A stretch of 59,758 nt of DNA, from NCBI RefSeq assembly GCF_042646425.1, contig NZ_JBHRTR010000044.1, forward strand, positions 1 to 59,758, given 5' to 3'. Made by a program: the position numbers and the translations under genes. Each line of letters opens with the position of its first letter. Within the stretch, counting starts at the first letter, position 1. The DNA comes from Marinibaculum pumilum (GTDB lineage: Bacteria; Pseudomonadota; Alphaproteobacteria; Ferrovibrionales; Ferrovibrionaceae). A model generated the notes under the pieces. The model saw nothing but the letters and a program-made list of their open reading frames with translations, ran no database searches and was not told the origin of the DNA. Below are positions 25,944-34,456 of this stretch, one piece after another.

Positions 25944-26659
25944 TTCTGTCGATCGCAGAGCAGGACGCGGCCATGCGCCGTCGCTGGCCAGGTCTGAAGG
26001 TCGTGTCTCAGACGACTTGGTGGATATGCTGGGAAGGACCGCTACGCCCCCTAAGCCAAAGCTACACAGTCCGCATCTTCTACAATTTTCCCAAGGAGCT
26101 TGAGACTGGGATGATTGGCGGGTTCAACCCCCGAGTGACAGTGATCGAGCCGCCGCTGAAGCGGCGCATGGAAGACCCTTTGGGGCCGATTCCCCACCAT
26201 TATGCAAACGACATCGACCCAAACCGACCACTGTTGTGCCTTTTTGATCCCTGCGGCGACGAATGGTGGATGTCAGACCCGATTGCGGACACGATCGTAC
26301 CGTGGGTGATCGACTGGCTTGCTTGCTACGAGGGCTGGCGGGCGACTGGTGAATGGACTGGGGGCGGCCGCCATCCAAATATGGAAGTTCCACCACCATG
26401 CCAGACGCCTCGCGCCACCCACCAAAGCGATCTTCCGGAGCACTTCGCCAGCGCCGCGTTCCACTCCCTTGGCCGAAGGATCGGGACTTTCGCATCCTTT
26501 CCATTGATGGCGGTGGCATCCGCGGAATCTTCCCAGCCGTTTTTCTGGCGGGACTGGAAGAACGCTACCTCAACGGCAGGTCGGTGGCCGGATGCTTCGA
26601 CCTTGTCGCGGGAACGTCGACGGGCGGTGTCCTTGCCATCGGGCTTGGCGCTGGACTGA
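25940..26659 (+). CDS. CBASS E2-like protein (type II-short), with an anomalous C-terminal extension
   Basis: The first about 145 residues match the E2-like protein of short type II CBASS: PLSQSYTVRIFY, a PLLCLFDPCGDEWW segment with the likely catalytic C100, IADTIVPWVIDWL, and ATGEWTGGGRHP. These proteins act on the CD-NTase C-terminus without a separate E1 or JAB protein. Start is TTG overlapping the upstream stop, with GGAGGCG seven bases before. The family normally ends soon after GGGxHP. Here the frame stays open for about 90 more residues, overlapping the patatin gene by 262 bases. That tail looks non-native and may reflect a lost stop or frameshift near 26380. Confidence 0.75.
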   Translation: MILSIAEQDAAMRRRWPGLKVVSQTTWWICWEGPLRPLSQSYTVRIFYNFPKELETGMIGGFNPRVTVIEPPLKRRMEDPLGPIPHHYANDIDPNRPLLCLFDPCGDEWWMSDPIADTIVPWVIDWLACYEGWRATGEWTGGGRHPNMEVPPPCQTPRATHQSDLPEHFASAAFHSLGRRIGTFASFPLMAVASAESSQPFFWRDWKNATSTAGRWPDASTLSRERRRAVSLPSGLALD

Positions 26660-27474
26660 CGGCTGCGGACCTTTCCGAGCTCTATATCTCTCGCGGTGGT
26701 GAAATATTCCCTCCTCCGCGTAGCGGCTTGATTGGCCGCCTGCAGATCTGGGCGAGGACCATCTGCAGTTACGCGGGTTACCGATACGATCGGCATACTC
26801 TGATGCAATTGCTGCACGAGCGGCTGGGCGATCGAAAATTTGGTGAATCTATGAACCGTCTTTGCGTGCCGTCCTTCGACGGTCGCCATGGCGAAGTCTA
26901 TATTTTCAAGACACCCCATCATCCCGATTTCCGCAGCGATGCGCGGGAACCAATGACAAAGGTGGCGGCAGCGACGGCCGCGGCACCGACTTATTTTCGG
27001 CCGCTTGAGGAGGGCGGGTACATATTTGTCGACGGAGGCGTGTGGGCCAGCAATCCGGTCATGATCGCGCTGGTCGACGCGCTGTCGTGTTTCGATATAC
27101 CGCGGGAGCGCATCCGCATTTTGAGCCTGGGCTGCGGCGATGATCCCTACACAGTGGATCGGGAAAAGATCGTGCTGGGAGGGATGTTTGCCTGGCGAGA
27201 CATCATCTTTGCTGCCATGCGACTTCAATCCCTCAACGCGCTGGGTCAGGCGGGCTTGCTGGTCGGGCCGGAAAACGTCCTCCGGGTAGATGCCCCGGCG
27301 AATCACAAAGAGATCAAAATGGATGATTGGCGGCGAGCAAAGGAGGAACTGCCTGAGGCGGCTCGTGAGGCGCTCCAGGTATGGGGGGGCCGCGTAGCGG
27401 ATACCTTCCTTTCGGACCCTGCCACGGCCTACAAACAATTTGCAGACGACACTTTATCGGAACGAGAAAAGTAA
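26398..27474 (+). CDS. capV: CBASS patatin-like phospholipase effector (CapV-like)
   Basis: A 358-aa patatin. The oxyanion motif GGGIRG is at 38-43, the nucleophile elbow GTSTG at 72-76 with Ser74, and the catalytic DGG at 212-214. CapV-type effectors are activated by the CD-NTase product and degrade membrane phospholipids, killing the infected cell. I chose the ATG at 26398 (GGAAG upstream); the longer frame to 26353 lies inside the E2 coding sequence. The third gene of the CBASS operon. The C-terminal 100 residues are helical and probably part of the nucleotide-sensing or dimer interface. Confidence 0.9.
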   Translation: MPDASRHPPKRSSGALRQRRVPLPWPKDRDFRILSIDGGGIRGIFPAVFLAGLEERYLNGRSVAGCFDLVAGTSTGGVLAIGLGAGLTAADLSELYISRGGEIFPPPRSGLIGRLQIWARTICSYAGYRYDRHTLMQLLHERLGDRKFGESMNRLCVPSFDGRHGEVYIFKTPHHPDFRSDAREPMTKVAAATAAAPTYFRPLEEGGYIFVDGGVWASNPVMIALVDALSCFDIPRERIRILSLGCGDDPYTVDREKIVLGGMFAWRDIIFAAMRLQSLNALGQAGLLVGPENVLRVDAPANHKEIKMDDWRRAKEELPEAAREALQVWGGRVADTFLSDPATAYKQFADDTLSEREK

Positions 27475-27508
27475 AGTGACAATAAAAAGATCGCGGCTAT
27501 GAAAATAT

Positions 27509-27949
27509 CTAGTGCCGGATCTGAAGAACGCCCCCTTCTTTAAAGCGGTATGTTCCGTCCCGGCTACTAAGGTAGAGGGTGTCGACTTTCGGGACAGTGG
27601 ACATTGCGAGACAGCTGTTGAATGCTGAACCGCGGTTTGGAAATTCCCTATTGGCAGTGCCGATCGGAATCAGTCGATACGACCATCCAGAAATTCTATA
27701 AGGTCTTGATGCATCTTCCCTACCAACCATGATTGCTCCATCATGCGCCGCTGGGTTGAACGCGATAGCTGAACGGAAATGATCGGCTAGCGATTCATCA
27801 AGTGGCTGTCCAATCTTTGGCTCGGGGAATCTTAGCATAGGTAGACAGAAAGACGGGATTTCATGCCCCGTGTATAGGCAGGTTATAATTGACGATTGGC
27901 CGCCCAAGGTCTCGAATAGTGACGCAAATATGCGGTCGATGTTGCTCAT
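27509..27949 (-). CDS. Hypothetical protein between the two CBASS effectors
   Basis: A 146-aa protein on the opposite strand, between the patatin and Cap15-like genes. No signal peptide or membrane segment. It contains GRPYRISGW-like beta-rich parts (residues 80-95) and an FNSCLAMSTVPKVDTLYLSS strand. Base composition is AT-richer than the backbone, similar to other island genes. Start is ATG at 27949; only 42 bases separate it from the divergent Cap15-like start. I recognise no family. It could be a regulator or a separate small gene. Confidence 0.5.
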   Translation of the reverse strand: MSNIDRIFASLFETLGGQSSIITCLYTGHEIPSFCLPMLRFPEPKIGQPLDESLADHFRSAIAFNPAAHDGAIMVGREDASRPYRISGWSYRLIPIGTANREFPNRGSAFNSCLAMSTVPKVDTLYLSSRDGTYRFKEGGVLQIRH

Positions 27950-27991
27950 TTGATTTCTAAATAGTCGTAAATCATAGTGGGGCCGGCTGGC

Positions 27992-28597
27992 ATGCTACAC
28001 CTTCTACCGGTTCGCAACCTTCTTGCCGTTATCATTGTTTTGGTAACATTGATGGTCTTAGCGGCTGTGTACGTGGGGGTGGTTGGCGCCGGAGATGCAG
28101 TCGCGGATTTCAACTGGATCACCCGGTCATCATTCATCGGCGCATCCGTGCTAATGATCGTCCCTTACGCAGTGTGGCGATGGGTGTCCGGAGTCCAACG
28201 ATGGATTTTTCCCTATCTTGGGGGCCAGTGGTCCGGCAGCCTTGAATTCCAAGGCCCTAGGGGTACGGGAAAGCGGGAAGTTACCCTGACAGTTCGGCAT
28301 TCGCTATTGCACATCGTGCTCATCCTCGATAGCGCGGAGTCTACCTCCCGCACGCTGGTAGTCCACGCAGACCGGGATGCAGGAATCAATCGGGACCGGT
28401 TGTACTATGTCTATCTGAATGAGCGAAAGGAAGGCACTCCGGGTGCAGGTGACAGCTATCGTGGCTTGGCCGTCCTCCGAGTAGAGTGGTCTGGATGTCT
28501 CGCGCTTGTCGGTGATTATTTTACTGAGCGACAGGGTGGCGGGACGCTTTTGTTGCAACGGAGCCAATCTCATCCGTGGTGGGCGCTTTGGAAGTAG
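27992..28597 (+). CDS. Cap15-like CBASS effector (two TM helices plus beta-barrel)
   Basis: A 201-aa protein with two N-terminal membrane helices (about residues 8-30 and 47-68) followed by a beta-rich domain. GGQWSGSLEF, KREVTLTVRHSLLHIVLIL, LYYVYLNERKEG, SYRGLAVLRVEW and LVGDYFTERQGGGTLLLQ match the S_2TMBeta/Cap15 pattern (GxW, YYxYxNE, RGxAxL, YFTxRxxxGT). Cap15 binds a cyclic dinucleotide in its barrel and then disrupts the inner membrane. It sits about 0.5 kb after a complete CBASS operon that already encodes a patatin effector. ATG 27992 is preferred to GTG 27977. Confidence 0.72.
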   Translation: MLHLLPVRNLLAVIIVLVTLMVLAAVYVGVVGAGDAVADFNWITRSSFIGASVLMIVPYAVWRWVSGVQRWIFPYLGGQWSGSLEFQGPRGTGKREVTLTVRHSLLHIVLILDSAESTSRTLVVHADRDAGINRDRLYYVYLNERKEGTPGAGDSYRGLAVLRVEWSGCLALVGDYFTERQGGGTLLLQRSQSHPWWALWK

Positions 28598-28763
28598 TTC
28601 GCGGTCATCGTCCGCTACGCCGCCGACAGCTGACCTGAGCCCCTGGAGTCGGTTGTGAATAATTCCGATCGGTAGCTGAGGCTAGGACGGTCCATTCAGT
28701 CGGCTCCTGTCGCTGCTGAGGATCTGGCGAGCAATCTCACAGATATGCAGACGGGCAAGTAGT

Positions 28764-28842
28764 TTCCATAACGGCACTTGCGCGACCGCAGGTAAGATAT
28801 TCAAGCATGTGAGAGATATGCCAGCGATTTTCCATAAGAGAC
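28764..28842. repeat. Paired TTTCCATAA repeat downstream of the glycosyltransferase
   Basis: TTTCCATAA near 28764, GGTAAGA near 28792 and TTTTCCATAAGAGACA near 28829. The same three elements with similar spacing (about 65 bases overall) recur at 31037-31117, downstream of the neighbouring TPR gene. Both blocks directly follow the stop of a minus-strand TPR gene. Function unknown. Confidence 0.5.
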
Positions 28843-28844
28843 AG

Positions 28845-30863
28845 TTATCCGATTGGTGTGAAGTCGCCCGATTTGCAATGAGTCATCCAAATTGTCCTGT
28901 AGAGTGCTTCGACTGCGCGAACATAGGCGGCATTGTCGCCGATCGGTGATCGGCTGAATAGCTCCCGCAGCGACCTTCTCAACCTACTTAGCTGTTCAGG
29001 GTTCTTCGCCAACGTGGCGGCCTTGGCGATGTAGGTGTCTGGGTCCCAAGCGACCCATTCCTCAAGGCCGGCCGCGCCCAGAAGCGCATAGCCATTTCTT
29101 GCCACGGGAACCTGTCCGCAAAGCGAGACCACAGGCAGCCCCATCATCAGCGCCTCGCAGGTCGAGGTGCCGCCGCAGTGGGGAAAGGGATCGAGTGCGA
29201 TGTCGATCTCGCGATAGGTCAACAGGTGGGCTTCATGAGACGTCGCCTGTCGCAGGTCGAGGCGGTAGCTCTGCACCCCATGGGTACCGAAGAGCTTGAT
29301 TATCCGAGCCCGCACATTGTGGTCGGCCAGGCTCGTACATTTCAGGATCAGGCGGCTGTTCGGGACCCTGCGCAACAGTGCCGCCCAGGTGGCGAGGCAT
29401 TCGTCCGATGCCTTCGACAGCCGGTTCAGGCAGCCGAAGGTCACCTCTCTGCGGGTGGCCATGGGCAGGGGGCCCGGAGCGGGCAGGTAGGCCGGCGGAC
29501 GGTAGGTCAGGAAGCACGGAAGCTCGACGATCGTCTCGGAGAACTGGCTGCGCAGCTCTTCCGGCACCAGGCGCCGATCGGCCAGGAAATAGTCGATTGT
29601 GCGCAGGCCGGTACCGGTGGCATAGCCCCACGCGGTGACCTGGACCGGAGCCGGTTTTCGAGCGAAGGCGGGAAGCCGGTTGCCGGCGGAATGGCCGGAC
29701 AGGTCGACGAGTATGTCGATCCGGTCGTCGTGAATGCGTGCGGCGAGAGCTTCGTCGCTGAGCCCGCGAACGCGATGGAACGCCGTGGCGTGTCCGGCGA
29801 AGGCGGCTGTGCGCTCGTCCTCGTCGTCGGTGCTGGAGTAGAGCAGGACATCGTGCCGCTCGAGGTCGTGATTGAGCAGCACCCCACCGAACATGTCGGA
29901 GGCCGAGTGAACCCTGAAATCCGCGGAGACATAGCCGATGCGCAGCCGCTTATCCGGATCGCTGGACGGCCGATGTCGATAGCGATGCTGGGCCAGGGGC
30001 TTCTCGATGGCCAGGTGCCAGCGTTGGCGCTCTGCGCGTTGTTCCTTGAGACTGCTCTCGCCGTCGAAGTCCAGGCAGAAGATCAGGTTTGAATGGATGC
30101 CTGGCCAAGGGCTGCGCAGTGCGAGGGCCTTCCGGAGCAGGTTCTTTGCTTCTTGGATACGGCCCGCGTGTCGGAGCAGGCCCCCGAGATTGGCCAGCGC
30201 TTCGGGATAGTCGGGGGCGAGTTCGATTGCACGGCGGAAGCAACGCTCGGCCTCACCGAGCTTGCCCAGCCACCGGCAGGTAGCACCCAGGCTGTTGAGG
30301 AGCGAGACGTCATCGGGCTTGAGCGCAAGACCGGCCCGATACTGCGCCTCAGCATCCTGGAAGCGGCGCATCTGCAGCAGCGCATTGCCGCAGGCTGCCC
30401 GGATGTTCCAGTCACGGGGTGCCAGTTCCACCGCGCGCATGAGGTATTCCAGGCCTTCAGCCGGTCTGCCCATGCGCGCGAGAACATTGCCGCGGGCCTG
30501 AAGGATGTTCGGCGCCTTCGGCGTCTGCAACAGGGCGCGGTCCAGGACCTCCATGGCCTCGTCAAACCGCCCCAGATCGGCGAGCAGTGCGCCAAGCCCG
30601 TCCGCGATCGGGAGACCTGCAGGCGCGAGCTGAACCGCCTTGCGATACCAGTCGACGGCTTCAGGGCCGCGGTCGGTGTTCTTGAGCAGCTCGGCCATCA
30701 GCATGGCCAGGCTCAGCGAGTTGTGCCCTTCGGCGACCGCCGCCCGGTAGACGGCTTCAGCCTCGGCGAGCCGACCCGCGGTGTGCATCTGCCAGGCGGT
30801 CTTCAGGTCATCCTCGATCTGGGCAAATGTCCGTGCAGATTTCACAAGCCTCTCCGCGGGCAT
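28845..30863 (-). CDS. TPR O-GlcNAc-transferase-like (SPINDLY/GT41) glycosyltransferase
   Basis: A 672-aa protein. The N-terminal half is an array of TPRs (about residues 10-270). The C-terminal half is the GT41 catalytic region: LRIGYVSADFRVHSASDMFG, VDLSGHSAGNRLPAFARKPAPVQ, a conserved DYFLADRRLVPEE stretch, VTFGCLNRLSKASDE, and ALDPFPHCGGTSTCEALMMGLPVVSLCG. GT41 enzymes transfer sugars to Ser/Thr of proteins that dock on the TPRs. The acceptor here is unknown. The neighbouring TPR-repeat gene is a possible functional partner. A deleted second copy lies at 22813-22907, so the locus has undergone duplication or recombination. Confidence 0.9.
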   Translation of the reverse strand: MPAERLVKSARTFAQIEDDLKTAWQMHTAGRLAEAEAVYRAAVAEGHNSLSLAMLMAELLKNTDRGPEAVDWYRKAVQLAPAGLPIADGLGALLADLGRFDEAMEVLDRALLQTPKAPNILQARGNVLARMGRPAEGLEYLMRAVELAPRDWNIRAACGNALLQMRRFQDAEAQYRAGLALKPDDVSLLNSLGATCRWLGKLGEAERCFRRAIELAPDYPEALANLGGLLRHAGRIQEAKNLLRKALALRSPWPGIHSNLIFCLDFDGESSLKEQRAERQRWHLAIEKPLAQHRYRHRPSSDPDKRLRIGYVSADFRVHSASDMFGGVLLNHDLERHDVLLYSSTDDEDERTAAFAGHATAFHRVRGLSDEALAARIHDDRIDILVDLSGHSAGNRLPAFARKPAPVQVTAWGYATGTGLRTIDYFLADRRLVPEELRSQFSETIVELPCFLTYRPPAYLPAPGPLPMATRREVTFGCLNRLSKASDECLATWAALLRRVPNSRLILKCTSLADHNVRARIIKLFGTHGVQSYRLDLRQATSHEAHLLTYREIDIALDPFPHCGGTSTCEALMMGLPVVSLCGQVPVARNGYALLGAAGLEEWVAWDPDTYIAKAATLAKNPEQLSRLRRSLRELFSRSPIGDNAAYVRAVEALYRTIWMTHCKSGDFTPIG

Positions 30864-31036
30864 GGTTGCTCGCGGCGATCGCCTTGCCGCGGGATGCGAG
30901 CGGAAGTTTAGCGGCCGCGCCGAAGAGCGTCAGGAGGCTGCGCCGGCGAAAGCTGCAAAGTAGAGTGCGAGAGAGTTCGGCTGCCGGACGGGTCTGCCGG
31001 CGAGCGCGATCTGAAGCGAGCTGGTAGTTGGCTCAT

Positions 31037-31117
31037 GTTTTCCATAATCAAGATCCGCCAACTGACGGTAAGACCCTGAAAAATGGGAATTATATAGGCC
31101 GCATTTTCCATAAGATA
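31037..31117. repeat. Second paired TTTTCCATAA repeat, downstream of the TPR-array gene
   Basis: TTTTCCATAA near 31037, GGTAAGAC near 31065 and TTTTCCATAAGATACA near 31103. It parallels the block at 28764-28842 in order and spacing. The similarity at the 3' ends of two minus-strand TPR genes suggests that the genes and their downstream flanks derive from one duplicated unit. Confidence 0.5.
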
Positions 31118-31148
31118 CATTATGCGCTTACTTGAAGCAGTACAAAAA

Positions 31149-34100
31149 TTACTGGAGTAGCGCCATTTTCGCAAGTGTCAGATCTAGATTGCGCTGGGTG
31201 TTTTGATTGTCACTCGGCATGTCCTCGCAGGTTCGGACCTCCAGGGCACGGTAGTAGGCGGCGACGGCGTCGCCCAGCGCGACCAGGCCGTCGGTGCCCT
31301 CCTGCCGGTCGCCGAGGCGCTGCAGGGCATTCCCGAGGTTATGCTGGGTTGCGGCCCAGTCCGCGGGCATGTCCTCGCGGGTTCGGACCTCCAGGGCATG
31401 GCGGAAGGCGGCGACGGCGTTGTGCAGCGCGGCCAAGCCCTCGGGACCGGTCTGCCGGTCGCCCAGGCTCGCCAGGGCACTCCCGAGGTTGTTCTGGGTG
31501 GTGGCCCAACCGGCGGGCATGTCCTCGAGGCTGTAGACCTCCAGGGCGCGGTAATAGGCGGCAGCGCCGTCGCGCAGCGCGGCCAGGCCCTCGCCGCCCC
31601 CTTGCCGGTCGCCAAGGCTCGTCAGGGAATTCCCGAGATTGTTCTGGGTCGCAGCCCAGTCCGCGGGCATGTCCTCTCGGGTTCGGACCTCCAGGGCGCA
31701 ATGGAAGGCGGCGACGGCGTCGCGCAGTGCGGCCAGGCCCTCGGCGCCCCCCTGCCGGACGCCGAGGCTCGCCAGGGCAGTCCCGAGGTTGTTCTGGGTT
31801 GCCGCCCAACCTGTAGGCATGTCCTCGTAGGTCCGGACTTCCAGGGCGCAATGGAAGGCGCCGACGGCGTCGCGCAGCGCGGTCAGGCCCTCGGCGCCCC
31901 CCTGTCGATCACCGAGGCTCCACAGGGCAGTTCCGAGGTTATTCTGGGTGGTGGCCCAACCGGCGGGCATATCCTCTCGGGTTCGGACCTCCAGGGCGCA
32001 GTGGAAGGCGGCGACGGCGCCGCGCAGCGCGGCCAGGCCCTCGGCGCCCCCTTGCCAGTGGCCGAGGCTCGTCAGGGCATTCCCGAGGTTGCTTTGGGTG
32101 GTGGCCCAACCGGCGGGCATATCCTCTCGGGTTCGGACCTCCAGGGCATGGCGGAAGGCGGCTACGGCGCCGCGCAGCGCGGCCAGGCCCTCGGCGCCCC
32201 CTTGCCGGTCGCCGAAGCTCGACAGGACATTCCCGAGGTTGTTCTGGGTCGCAGCCCAGTCCGCAGGCATGTCCTCGTAAGTTCGGACCTCCAGGGCGTA
32301 ATGGAAGGCGGCTACGGCGTCGCGTAGCGCCGCCAAGCCCTCGGCGCCCTCCTGTCGATCGCCGAGGCGTCCCAGGGCTGTCCCGAGGTTGTTCTGGATC
32401 GCAGCCCACTCTGCGGGCATGTCCTCGCGGGTTCGGACCTCCAGGGCATGGCGGAAGGCGGCGACGGCGTTGTGCAGCGCGGCCAGGCCCTCGGAACCGC
32501 CCTGTCGGTCGCCGTGGCGCTGCAGGGCAGTCCCGAGGTTGTTCTGGATCGCGGCCCAGTCCGCGGGCATGTCCTCGCGGGTGTAGACCTCCAGGGCACG
32601 GCCGAAGGCAGCGACAGCGTCGTGTAGCGCAGCCACGCTTCGGGCGCCCGCCTGCCAGTCGCCGAGGCGCTGCAGGACGTTCCCGAGGTTGTTCTGGATC
32701 GCGGCCCAGTTGGCGGGCATGTCCTCGCGAGTTCGAAGCTCCAGGGCGTGGCGAAAGGCGGCGACGGCGTCGCGCAGCGCGGCCATGCCCTCGGCGCCCC
32801 CCTGCCGGTCGCCGAGGCTCGTCAAGGCATTCCCGAGATTGTTCTGGATCGCGGCCCAGTTGGCGGGCATGTCCTCGCGGCTGCAGACTTCCAGGGCGCG
32901 GCGGAAGGCGGCGACGGCGTCGCGTAGCGCGGCCAGGCCAGGATAAAGTTCACCATGACGGAACAGGGCGTTCGCCCGTTCAGACCGTAGCAGCCACTGC
33001 CTTTCGGTATTGTTTCCGAGCAATTCGCTTTCTGCTTCAGCGTAGAGCTCGGCCGCTTCCAGAAACCTGGATTGGGCTAAGGCCAGATCGGCTTCGGCCT
33101 CGGTGAGCCGGGATGCATTGAGGGCCCGCTGTGCGCGATCCACGTCTTCCCGGGCGCGGCGGGCTGTCTCCTCCTCCCGGTAGGCGTTTCGGGCATTGCG
33201 CAACGCACTCCGTGCACGGGCAAGATCGACAATCTCGGTGCTCTCCAGCGCCGCGCGGGCCTCGGCCAGGAACGGCTCGATATCCGGTGCCTCATTGCCG
33301 AGGTTGCGCAGGGACTCGAGCTCTTTGCGCATCTCCTGCAGGGCCGCATGTGCCTGCGCCAGTGCCTGTTCGACACGATCGGGCGGCACCCGTTCGCCAA
33401 GGATGCCTTGCAGGAGGCCAAGGAGCTCCGCCCTCGTGGCGGTCAGTTCGTGCTGCTGGCGCTCCAGGAGCGCATTTGCGGCAGCCTGCCCGCCCATATA
33501 GGCCTGCAGTTCCTTAAGGATCTGGAGACTTTCCTGTCCGACCTCACCCTGTCGCGTCTGTTCCCTCCCTTGGCGAAGCTGCTCTTCCGAGATCTCGTCG
33601 ACACGCTCACGGATCTGCCCCGCCGCGCGGGCCATCTCGAACATCAGGTTCTTTTCCAGGGCGCGGTAGTAGTCCGCGTTGCCGGCCGCTTCCTCCAAGC
33701 CCGCGCGGATCACATCGTGCGCGAAACGATATGCCAGCTTCTCTTTCGCTTCGGTGCCAAAGTGCTCCTGGTCCTGTTCCGCCAGAGCATCCATGACCAT
33801 CCGGACACCACTCCCGACGAAGCCGGCAGGAGACACGGCGGATGCAGCGAGGGCCTGGCGGTCCAGCAGGCATTTGGGGAGGGTTTCATCGAGGGTGGCG
33901 CAGGCTGAGGCGAGCTCGGCATCCGCGATCCAATTGCCATCGCTTCCCGAAATGCGTTGCTGGTACCTTTTCAGGATCGTGTCCTGCAGCCGCTTCCGCA
34001 CCCGCTCTCGTTCCGGGCCGAGCTCTTGTCGCTTGCCCAGGACAAACCCGGCCAAGCCTGCGCCGCCGACAACAATCTCGGCGAGACCGGATGGCAATGG

Positions 34101-34175
34101 CACCCCAAATGCCAAAGCGGTGACGCCGACACAAAGGCTCGCTGTGTGGCTCAAGCCAGCCGTGAGAAAGCTCAT
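31149..34175 (-). CDS. Membrane-anchored protein with a 50-residue TPR array
   Basis: A 1008-aa protein. An N-terminal hydrophobic region (about residues 1-45) may be one or two membrane helices. A mostly helical part follows (residues 45-400), including coiled-coil-like QTRQGEVGQESLQILKELQ and an Ala/Glu/Arg-rich segment. The rest is eleven complete 50-residue units plus a partial twelfth, each like GLAALRDAVAAFRHALEVRT, EDMPADWAATQNNLG, TSLGDRQGGAE. Each unit is a degenerate TPR. Start is ATG 34175; the longer frame begins with TTG. The architecture suggests an anchored scaffold, possibly a receptor in signalling or defence; no catalytic domain is visible. Confidence 0.75.
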   Translation of the reverse strand: MSFLTAGLSHTASLCVGVTALAFGVPLPSGLAEIVVGGAGLAGFVLGKRQELGPERERVRKRLQDTILKRYQQRISGSDGNWIADAELASACATLDETLPKCLLDRQALAASAVSPAGFVGSGVRMVMDALAEQDQEHFGTEAKEKLAYRFAHDVIRAGLEEAAGNADYYRALEKNLMFEMARAAGQIRERVDEISEEQLRQGREQTRQGEVGQESLQILKELQAYMGGQAAANALLERQQHELTATRAELLGLLQGILGERVPPDRVEQALAQAHAALQEMRKELESLRNLGNEAPDIEPFLAEARAALESTEIVDLARARSALRNARNAYREEETARRAREDVDRAQRALNASRLTEAEADLALAQSRFLEAAELYAEAESELLGNNTERQWLLRSERANALFRHGELYPGLAALRDAVAAFRRALEVCSREDMPANWAAIQNNLGNALTSLGDRQGGAEGMAALRDAVAAFRHALELRTREDMPANWAAIQNNLGNVLQRLGDWQAGARSVAALHDAVAAFGRALEVYTREDMPADWAAIQNNLGTALQRHGDRQGGSEGLAALHNAVAAFRHALEVRTREDMPAEWAAIQNNLGTALGRLGDRQEGAEGLAALRDAVAAFHYALEVRTYEDMPADWAATQNNLGNVLSSFGDRQGGAEGLAALRGAVAAFRHALEVRTREDMPAGWATTQSNLGNALTSLGHWQGGAEGLAALRGAVAAFHCALEVRTREDMPAGWATTQNNLGTALWSLGDRQGGAEGLTALRDAVGAFHCALEVRTYEDMPTGWAATQNNLGTALASLGVRQGGAEGLAALRDAVAAFHCALEVRTREDMPADWAATQNNLGNSLTSLGDRQGGGEGLAALRDGAAAYYRALEVYSLEDMPAGWATTQNNLGSALASLGDRQTGPEGLAALHNAVAAFRHALEVRTREDMPADWAATQHNLGNALQRLGDRQEGTDGLVALGDAVAAYYRALEVRTCEDMPSDNQNTQRNLDLTLAKMALLQ
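31152..32939 (-). repeat. 150-bp tandem repeat array within the TPR gene
   Basis: Eleven complete 150-bp units (50 codons each) run from 32939 down to 31290, followed by a 138-bp partial unit. Units are highly similar at DNA level; for example the segment encoding EDMPA and QNNLG recurs every 150 bases. The similarity implies recent expansion or ongoing gene conversion. Repeat number may vary between isolates and is at risk of misassembly. Confidence 0.9.
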
Positions 34176-34456
34176 TGTCCGCGCCCGATAGGCTGTTCCG
34201 CAGCGAGGCGGCGGAGCCAACTCTATCCAGCGTGAAGATGTTGTCGAGGCCGGTCAGGCGCCATCGGACCCAAGCCGCCATCGTGTGAGCCTAACCGGGG
34301 CTCCACCCGGCGCGCTCTACAGCGGGACGGGCTCCCTGCCTTCAGCAGTCGTTCCGCACCGGGGAGCGAACATAGTCCGGGGCGAGCGCCCCGAGCGGAC
34401 GACGAGTGGAATAGGCCTTGATGTCCCTGAGCGGGCGCGCCTCTTCTCGGGGCCTG

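Noticed and set aside
31152..32939. 150-bp direct repeats considered as a CRISPR array
   Set aside because: The repeats are contiguous coding units without unique spacers, in one open reading frame encoding TPR-like units. No cas genes are present.
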